This document shows positions 56,941-64,000 of a DNA stretch of 64,000 nt, one piece after another. Within the stretch, counting starts at the first letter, position 1, and every line of letters starts with the position of its first letter. This DNA comes from Cordia subcordata (lineage: Eukaryota > Streptophyta > Magnoliopsida > Boraginales > Cordiaceae), in contig JAPTOF010000005.1 in the NCBI GenBank assembly GCA_028554755.1, positions 8,317,501-8,381,500 of the forward strand. Reading direction: 5' to 3'. A program made the translations under genes and the position numbers. Below the pieces are notes generated by a model that worked only from the letters and a program-made list of their open reading frames with translations, had not been told where the DNA came from and did no database searches.

Positions 56941-59900
56941 AAGAGCCCCCAATATTGTCTATATCTACTACCTTTCAAGAATTGGGTTTATAGCATCCTT
57001 GCAATTAGCCTCGCAACTTAACCGATTATGGTCATGGTGCAAGTGCGACTGAATGTCACAACGCTGTTTTGGCTTTGCCACATAATAATAGACTGACATT
57101 CCACCCATGGGCTCAAAGTCCAAGAAAGATATCTGCTCACAATGTTATAATGCCTTGCATCGCATCGTATGTCAAATTATTAGTTGAGTAAATTATTATG
57201 ATCTTATAAGGAAGTTTTCACTCTAAAGTCAATAACAGACACAAACTTCCTCATATAAGAGTAGCATCGACTCAACCCCGTCAAATCTGTGCAACAACTT
57301 CGAAAGAGAAGCAGCACATGCATGAAGAAAAGAACTTGCAGAACTAACACCTGAGAAACTCCCATATCCAATTTCCAACAAGACAATACTTCAAAATGTG
57401 GTTCAGAGAGTTTGAGATTGTGATAAAACCGGGAACCCTTGTGCTAAAGTTGGTGCATAAGCAAAAAAATTGCTTATAAGAGAAAACAAGCACTTCAACC
57501 AAAATCACTTCAGCAATCTTCCATGAAGAAGGATTGCTGACATAAAACAGCAAATTGAGGAGATCCAAGTGAAGACAATTGCCAAGTAAATCCTACTGAT
57601 ACTATATCATCATAGAAGAGAGGGAATCTCTCAACCAACTGAACAAGTTGACCAGAGATGAGGAGCCCATCCTCCGTCTGCAAGTCCACAGAGATGTGGA
57701 CTGATCATGGAGACGCAAAACTCTGTGCACTTCCATAAGGGTGATAGAGGGGCAGATTTGCCAGGAATTCCACATACAATAATCAGCTTGAGGGTGGTAG
57801 TTGGGCGGAGGATGAATCATCCTGATCCCAATTCCAACAATGATATCACATGCACACAATTTCTCTGTCTAGACATGGTCCTCCCTACACAATGAGGTTC
57901 ATCTAACATCAAAAGAGTCGGTAATCAGGTGTAACCGACATGAAGCTTGAGATGCAATTAGTTCACTGGCAGATGATGCAAGCATTCTGGACTAGTTAGG
58001 CATTGATGGATTACAGAGCCATCAACTCTAGTATTAGATAAAAGCATAGAAAGTCCAACTACATGGCTTTAGTTTACTATACATCTCATAAAGTGTCAAT
58101 GCCCTCAACTACAACATGCAACTCGACTAACATCCTAGGGTCAGATACTGTAGGATGACAGCATCAATTCATGCACTTATCCTTTCATAACTAACACCTC
58201 TCTGGCTATCACTACTGCAAAAAGATTCACCACTAATAAAGAATTACAACAGCTAACTTGACAAACAAGAAGCTTAGACCTGCTATAAAGATATTCCATG
58301 AAGATATACTGCACACTCCCAGGATGCCTAATTCTACGTTTGCTAGGTGAGAAGTGGAAGGGACCACGGGAAGGCAGAAATGAAGGAAAAGAAGGCAGAG
58401 GTCAAACTCATTTAAAAGAAAGAAGAAGAAATTAGATGGGAAAGATAGGAGCTATAACACCTTCGCCTTGCATGCATTGCTCAGTCCCTAATGATTGAAT
58501 GGATAAGTGGTAAAACCGTTAACTCACCAATTTACAGTTCAGAAAGGAAGAACACCAATCAGGTTGTCTCCTCTCCTTTTCTGTTTACTATGTTACTAAG
58601 CAGAAGAGAATGGTTATTAACATTCTTTCATAATTAATTTGAATAAAATAAACAAAAAAAAAAAAAGAGAGACCAGCTCACCCTCACGTCATTGGGGCAC
58701 TCATAATTCTTACATGCCTCTCCTCCTCCTGTAAAAGGCTTAACATCAAACTAACATGATGATCTTTTACTTAAAACCAAAGAAAGGAAAATTATATACT
58801 TGAGAGCTAGAAAACACGTCATTTTAGAAAAGCAAAGGAATCATTTCAAAGACATTAACAATTTTTCATTCCTTTAAGAGATTCAAAAGAAAGATATGAG
58901 CAAGTCAAAGGAGCAAGTTTTATCAGACCACACTAATACACACAATTCTGATAACAAACATTCTCAAGGTCTCATCACTGTCAGTCTCAGATTAGTCAAC
59001 ATGGTCTTAGATGGAGCACCATATTGACAAATTGCATCAGGATGGTAAAATTTAAAACCGTCATTTCTAACAATCATTGTTAAACATGAATTGGTGCATG
59101 GTCGACCAACCAAACAAGGACAAGTGGTTTCAAGTAGTTTATCATCAGCAGTTCTATTGTTCCGTATGTTAAGATGCTTTCATCACAACATTTAAACAAA
59201 AATCTGCAGTAAAATGAGATAGATGTTTGGGAAAACCTTCACCCCTCAGGTGCAACTTATGATGTAAACTCATTTACTTATCCAGAAAATCTATGATAAA
59301 ACCTTATCTAGATGTTCTTGTTGTGACCATTAGGAATTTATAAGACATCATTTTCACACAATTAAACTATACAATTTCAGAAATGCCATCGTTCTATAAC
59401 AAATCTCTATCCATTCATAAATTCCACCATAAGATGCTGGCAGTTCATGAAGCAGCAACAAACATAGTTCAGCAAATCCCCTAGTTTTAGAAAAATATGT
59501 AACTAATTATATCAGTACCAAGATTATCTTTTCAGATATCTGATAAATCTAACATTCAAAGGTGAAAAGAACTTTTTATGCATTGACAGGATTCAGAACC
59601 TAATCCTTCATAGTCTTTTCGAGTTATGGAGAATACTGCAGGAGCAGAATGAAGAGAAGTTACATATATCATAACCTATCAGAACACCAAAATTAAAAAC
59701 TCGTGCTATGAGCCAAACTTTTAAGTACCTATCAAGAAGCCATCATTTCTGTCGTCACAGTCCATGAAAATGTCCAAAGAAATCAGAGGAACACCAATCA
59801 GGTCAGAAGAACAATTTAGTAAACAACATATATTAGAGAATTCCCTAAATGTCCTTGCACATTATTCAGGGCATTCACCTTGCAATCTTGAGAGCTCGTG

Positions 59901-60290
59901 ATTTCTGCAATTGATGTCCCTTATCACTAATATGATTGGATCTCCTGGACAACAAGTATCTCAACAAATATAGAGCTCAGCCGAGGGTATTGGGTATCCA
60001 AGCAACCTCCAGTAAGTCACTAGACTGAGCTTCTCATAAGCTATCACTCAACTAAACAATATCTTATATTTTCAATCCTTCGATCTCCATCGCGTAAATT
60101 CAGAACCATGTACTATTTCACCATAGTCCTCAGCTCTCAACTTGGGTACAGCAGTAAATGATCCTCTACAAAATACATATCGACACGAAATGCGCATAAA
60201 ACAATTCTTACAAAAACACCTCAACTTACAAATATTAAACACAAAACCAATAAAACCGTAAAATGATCCATTCACAGATTGAAACATATC
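56941..60290. other. Low-repeat intergenic DNA beside the FTR gene
   Basis: Less repetitive and less AT-rich than the rest of the window. Open frames at 57344-57568 and 57602-57859 (minus) show no known domain. It could hold UTR or an RNA gene that cannot be recognised by eye. No tRNA or rRNA was seen. Confidence 0.35.
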
Positions 60291-60302
60291 AAGCATTAAT
60301 AC

Positions 60303-60308
60303 TTTATT
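60303..60308 (-). terminator. Possible poly(A) signal of the FTR gene
   Basis: Minus-strand AATAAA about 255 bases beyond the stop, a normal 3' UTR length for plants. Confidence 0.5.
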
Positions 60309-60563
60309 TACAGCAATATAAAATAATACTTGTACACAGAATTATTTAATTCACTTCCATATTCAATGTGACCACAGTAATTCGCTAACAGAAGCTTCAA
60401 AATAACCAAAATTGAAACCTAAAAATTCACCAGTAGGTCACAGCTTCAAGTCATAGAATGAATCAGGTAAGATGTAGTGTAGACCCAATCTGAGCCCGAT
60501 CCTTTGTCCAACTGCACGCGTAGCGAAAAGACTTACGCGACCTGCTCTCCCCATTTTCTTTCA

Positions 60564-61088
60564 TTAATCAAGATACTCGAACTCATCTTCTCTAAGGTGG
60601 GCAAAGAACTTGACATGATTATCTCTGCCCTCCACCTTTTCGACGAATTGCACCTTATAGGGCAAGTTCGCCGAGATCTTTTTACCCTTGTAAACCGCAA
60701 CATACTCCTTCAACACCCCGACCTTTCCAGTCAATTCAAACTCGGGCACTTTGGGCACATGATAAACTTTCAAAGGCACACTAACCCTAACCCTAGCCCC
60801 GATTTTCGGGCCGGCTGATTCTTCACCATTCTCGTCCGATTGTCCGGAACTAGTGGGGTTGTCGACGATGGTTGCGGAAGTGGAATCCGAGGTTGAATAT
60901 CGAATGAATCTCGTCGGTTTCCGATTCATTAAGCCTGTTTTGAGGTTTGCGGAAGATTCCAGAAGAAATGGAGGAGGGGTTTGTTTAACAAGCAAAAGGG
61001 TTTTGGGTTTAGAGGTGGAGATGGTGAAAAGTGATGGTGGAGGAGGTGGAGAGAAGAGAGCCGAAGACGTGGTGGTCGTCGTCGTCAT
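60564..61088 (-). CDS. FTRV: Ferredoxin-thioredoxin reductase, variable subunit, chloroplastic
   Basis: A single-exon frame of 174 residues. Residues 1 to about 70 are a Ser/Thr/Pro-rich chloroplast transit peptide. An acidic linker (about 84-92, SDENGEE) precedes the SH3-like FTR-alpha domain (about 95-174). That domain carries RVRVSVPLKVYHVPKVPE (100-117), GKKISANLPYKVQF (135-148) and the conserved end VKFFAHLREDEFEYLD. The subunit pairs with the catalytic 4Fe-4S/disulfide subunit, which passes electrons from ferredoxin to thioredoxins in the stroma; the variable subunit stabilises the dimer and has no catalytic Cys of its own. The length and end match the family. The ATG is the only in-frame Met before the transit peptide and lies about 100 bases after a TATA box. 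Confidence 0.96.
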   Translation of the reverse strand: MTTTTTTSSALFSPPPPPSLFTISTSKPKTLLLVKQTPPPFLLESSANLKTGLMNRKPTRFIRYSTSDSTSATIVDNPTSSGQSDENGEESAGPKIGARVRVSVPLKVYHVPKVPEFELTGKVGVLKEYVAVYKGKKISANLPYKVQFVEKVEGRDNHVKFFAHLREDEFEYLD

Positions 61089-61190
61089 GGTGTGGTGGTG
61101 GGTGGGTGGTGCGTGTTTTCGATGGTGTGTTAGTGCGTGTGATTTCTTTAGTGGGAGGGAATATTTATTTGGAGGGTGTGTTTGTGTGTG

Positions 61191-61200
61191 TTTTTTATAG
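61191..61200 (-). promoter_or_regulatory. TATA box of FTRV
   Basis: The minus strand reads CTATAAAAAA, 103-112 bases upstream of the ATG. Confidence 0.7.
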
Positions 61201-61260
61201 TATGGAAATTTTTGAAAGAAAATATCTGAGAAGGGACGTGTGGGAGTGGCAAAATGGGAG

Positions 61261-61268
61261 GATTATCC
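61261..61268 (-). promoter_or_regulatory. I-box-like motif
   Basis: Minus-strand GGATAATC, about 60 bases upstream of the TATA box. GATAA motifs near a G-box are common in light-regulated photosynthesis genes (established knowledge); use here is inferred. Confidence 0.45.
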
Positions 61269-61319
61269 GGTTTAGATGGTGGAGGAATTCTGAGGTTTGA
61301 GCGATTGTTGGGAGTTTGA

Positions 61320-61325
61320 CACGTG
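61320..61325. promoter_or_regulatory. G-box CACGTG
   Basis: A perfect palindromic CACGTG about 120 bases upstream of the FTRV TATA box, the site for bZIP/bHLH light-response factors. It fits a chloroplast redox gene. Confidence 0.6.
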
Positions 61326-61414
61326 ATGTACTTGCAGATCTCCCACAATCTCTCTCATCCCTTGTGGAAAACCCGTTTTTATGCTTATAAGTTACTTATA
61401 AACAATTAATATTC

Positions 61415-62213
61415 AGGGTAAATTGCGCGGAATTTCTTCGTGTTTTATTACAAGTGTGTGTTTATTTTTTATGGTTTAAAAATTAGCTAGTTATCTCCCT
61501 ATATTTTTTAAAAATAAAGCACACACGTCCATTTTTTAACACTGTTAGTTTTGGCTAACGAAAATATAAAAAGACTAATTTGCTTTTCAAACCCAAGGGC
61601 TAACGATACACTTATGACAATCACAAGGGGGTACGATGCGCTTATGACAAACCATAGGGGTATAGTGCTATTTGCCCTATTTAATTGGAAACATAGAGTA
61701 TTTCATAATTAGTTAATTAATTAATAATTAAATAATTTATTATTAATAATTAATTAATTAATTAATCAAATAATTAAAAATTGAAATTAATTTAATAAAT
61801 GAGAAGGTGGTTGCACAATTATGATGACAGTGTTATTTTTTTATGACAAAAATATTTACTTATAGTAACGAAATAAAATACAAATATGTTTGTAGTATAA
61901 TTGGTTAAAATTTATATATTTTAAACTAAGGTCAATGATTCAAGTCTTTTTTCTTGTAAATGTTTTTGCAAAACAAAAAAGGAAGGGCATTTTTTTTTTA
62001 CCAAAATCAAGTTTAACAGCAAAAAAAACTAAACCCAGTCGCAAGTTCGGCACGTGTACCACACGCTTGGTTAAATCTAATGAAAAAGTGACGGAAGGAA
62101 GTAATGTGCTTCACTTTTGGAAAGCACAAGGGGGTAACTAACTAATTTTTAAATCATAGGGGATAAATGAACACTTATGACAAACCATAAGGGGGTTCCC
62201 TGCAATTTACCCT
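61415..62213. mobile_element. MITE of about 800 bp with 12-bp TIRs
   Basis: Perfect 12-bp inverted termini AGGGTAAATTGC / GCAATTTACCCT. Inside are inverted copies of 'ACTTATGACAAACCATA-GGG'. The flanks read AATATTC and AATATTT, a possible imperfect target duplication. The design recalls the foldback at 27585. An AATT-rich tract lies at 61710-61790. The frame 61935-62141 is inside and not a gene. Confidence 0.75.
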
Positions 62214-62858
62214 AATATTTATAAGCAACTTTTAATATTTATAAATAAATATAAAGTAAATTGACAAATATTTAAATAAAATGTGCTTATAAGCTATTGA
62301 CATACTTGATAAATATGTGCTTGTAAATAGTAATATTTGTTAAAATAACTAAAAATAACCTTTCATTAATAATGTTGTAATTTTTTGTGTTTTTAAGGGG
62401 TATTAATGTCTTTTTATTTTGTCAAATTTCATTTGTTATAAGCACTTAGAAAGAAAGTTAGTGCGTGGTTCCTTTTTTGATTGTTTATAAGCTAACTTTA
62501 CTTACTTATAAGCAAAATTTGCTAAATGTGTATATTTTATTGCTTTGCTTATATGTAGGTTTGACTAACTTATAAACACTTTCAAACACTCTCTTAATAA
62601 AGTGCTCCATCTCACTGCGCATAAAATGAAAGCACGTTGTTTATGCACACTTAGATCAAAAAATTATGTTCACAACTCGTATACTTGTGAACTTTATGTT
62701 TGCAAATTCACAAACACTGTACAAACATTGTATGCTTAAAGGCTCTATGATAACTACTTACAGAATATTCACTATTAACATTTAATAATTAATAAACTAC
62801 ACATTTACAACTCTTTTAAGATATGTTCACAACCCCTTTTGTTATGTTTATCACTTAT

Positions 62859-63094
62859 AGGCCTATTTGGATTGGTTTTTTTCTTTTAGGGAAAAAAGAA
62901 AGAAAAATATTTTTTTTTCTCAAAAAGTACATTCTTTTTACAATAACTATTTGACTTGACTTTCAAAAGAAGAACTCTAGAAAAACTCAAATATAGTTTT
63001 TTTTTTATAAGCCAAAACTTTTAGCTTCTCAAAAGAACACTTCTCCCAAAAGTTGGTAAAAAAACACTTTTGAAAAGTCTATCCAAACGAGCCT
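62859..63094. mobile_element. MITE, family A, intact-looking
   Basis: It starts AGGCCTATTTGGATTGGTTT, and its right end reverse-complements to AGGCTCGTTTGGATAGACTT. TAT directly abuts both ends (62856-62858 and 63095-63097), a likely 3-bp target duplication also seen for the copy at 24895. Confidence 0.8.
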
Positions 63095-63523
63095 TATGAG
63101 CGTTATGTCCCTAAGTTGAAGATTTCAAGTTCACAAATCTCAACCTAACATAAAGTTAACATTAGTTTTAGCTATCGTCATCTTCTTCAATCTTTATCAA
63201 ATTTTCTCTGTTAATCTTCCACACATATATATACACAACAACACACATAAATATATAACAACAAACATAGATACATAAATTGTATATACATACACCTTTC
63301 TTGTTCTATCTTCTAATTCTTTTTGTACTTTAGATCTCTGTCACTACCTTTTGACGACCACAAATGCCACTATAACAACCACTAGCACCATTCCTGCCAC
63401 TGCAACAAAAAGAGAAAGCAAAGCCAAAGAAGATAGAGAAGAGAGTGATATTTATATTAATAAAAGAGTGGGAGTGTAATGTTAAATTACAACTCCAGCA
63501 TTTGACCAAGTTATTTTTCAACA
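63095..63523. other. Intergenic, no gene seen
   Basis: AT-rich spacer; the minus-strand frame 63330-63524 has no recognisable domain. Confidence 0.4.
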
Positions 63524-63833
63524 TGTTTTAATTTTTAAATATTAACAGCTTGTACCAAGTCTTTACCATGATTTTCTATTGGTTTGTTTCTATCAGATTA
63601 GCTAGCTTAATTAAGTATTTTTAGCAAATTTAGTTAAGCATTTTTAGTTAGTCAATTAGCATTGTAAGCCTATATAAGGCAACTGCACTCACTTGAATAA
63701 TATAAACTTCGACGCATAGCAAATTATGAGAGTTCTCTATCTTTTTTTTTAAGAGTTTGCTACATGCATTATTTCCTTCTTGAGTGATTATTAATATATT
63801 ATATGCCACTTATTTTCAACAGTGTGGTCAACA
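63524..63833 (+). repeat. 5' LTR of a second Ty1/copia element
   Basis: It ends GGTCAACA three bases before the primer site. A TATA box (CTATATAAGG, about 63670-63679) lies mid-LTR. The start TGTTTTAATTTTTAAATA is the best TG candidate, but the partner LTR lies outside the window. Confidence 0.7.
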
Positions 63834-63836
63834 ATG

Positions 63837-63850
63837 TGGTATCTAGAGCC
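63837..63850 (+). other. Primer-binding site, initiator tRNA-Met type
   Basis: TGGTATCTAGAGCC: the canonical TGGTATCAGAGC with one extra base (T) after TGGTATC. Directly follows the LTR end. Confidence 0.8.
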
Positions 63851-63915
63851 TGATTGTTAGTGAGTCCCATATATTAGTTTGGTTAAGGGAAAAAAAAAAA
63901 ACCTTTCTTCCCAAA

Positions 63916-64000
63916 ATGATGAGTGATCTTCAAACTATTGATGTAGTCAAGAAGTTCAACAACCAAAATTACAAGACTTGGTCAACTTGTATGACTTCTT
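63916..64000 (+). CDS. Ty1/copia Gag N-terminus (cut by window edge)
   Basis: Starts MMSDLQTIDVVKKFNNQNYK and continues TWSTCMTS. The pattern 'KF/LNN-NY--W---M' opens many copia Gag proteins. It is open to the last base, so whether the element is intact cannot be judged here. It lies 66 bases after the primer site, as expected. Confidence 0.75.
   Translation, partial: MMSDLQTIDVVKKFNNQNYKTWSTCMTS

Noticed and set aside
57344..57859. Two minus-strand frames as exons of a gene
   Set aside because: No domain, no convincing splice sites, no codon bias that I can see.
60504..60818. 104-codon plus-strand frame
   Set aside because: Antisense to the FTRV coding region.
61031..61300. Plus-strand frames at the FTRV promoter
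   Set aside because: Antisense to transit peptide and promoter; low complexity.

Overview
This window looks like nuclear DNA from a flowering plant, probably a eudicot. It is AT-rich, gene-poor and crowded with plant transposable elements, and the few genes have plant introns, TATA boxes and poly(A) signals. The species cannot be told from the sequence. The only clearly intact conserved gene is the chloroplast ferredoxin-thioredoxin reductase variable subunit (about 60.56-61.09 kb, minus strand), with G-box, I-box and TATA motifs upstream. A glycine-rich RNA-binding protein gene at 45.4-46.1 kb keeps its promoter and second exon. A roughly 10-base deletion in exon 1 removes RNP-2 and shifts the frame, so it is called a pseudogene.

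The most distinctive content is a small family of two-exon secreted cysteine-rich (knottin-like) peptide genes, all on the minus strand. Two look intact, at 28.5-29.0 kb and 30.8-31.3 kb. A third (39.9-41.1 kb) is a pseudogene broken by a 240-bp hAT-type MITE with perfect TIRs and a perfect 8-bp target duplication. A fourth exon-1 relic may lie at 18.55-18.60 kb. Exon 1 (signal peptide) is conserved while the cysteine frameworks differ. The two intact genes sit in a tandem segmental duplication (about 27.4-30.1 and 30.4-34.35 kb) that happened after a TRIM-like miniature LTR element inserted.

Layout: 0-9.3 kb is intergenic DNA with foldback elements and MITEs. 9.33-14.89 kb is a complete but disabled Ty1/copia element (minus) with about 5% LTR divergence. 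15.5-17.15 kb is a tandemly duplicated LINE-like repeat. 19-20.4 and 46.6-48.7 kb hold two LTR/polypurine-tract relics of one family. 23.7-25.9 kb is a decayed L1-type LINE interrupted by a MITE, which is itself interrupted by a solo LTR with a perfect 5-bp duplication. 27.4-34.35 kb is the peptide-gene duplication. 37-45 kb is a MITE-rich area with the broken peptide gene. 49.5-52.3 kb is a Ty3/gypsy gag-protease remnant followed by a 40-bp tandem array. 53-56 kb holds foldback elements and MITEs. 60-61.3 kb is the FTR gene. The right edge cuts into the 5' end of another Ty1/copia element (LTR, tRNA-Met primer site, start of gag).

The genes do not form a pathway or operon. The main story is repeated insertion and duplication around a fast-evolving secreted-peptide family.
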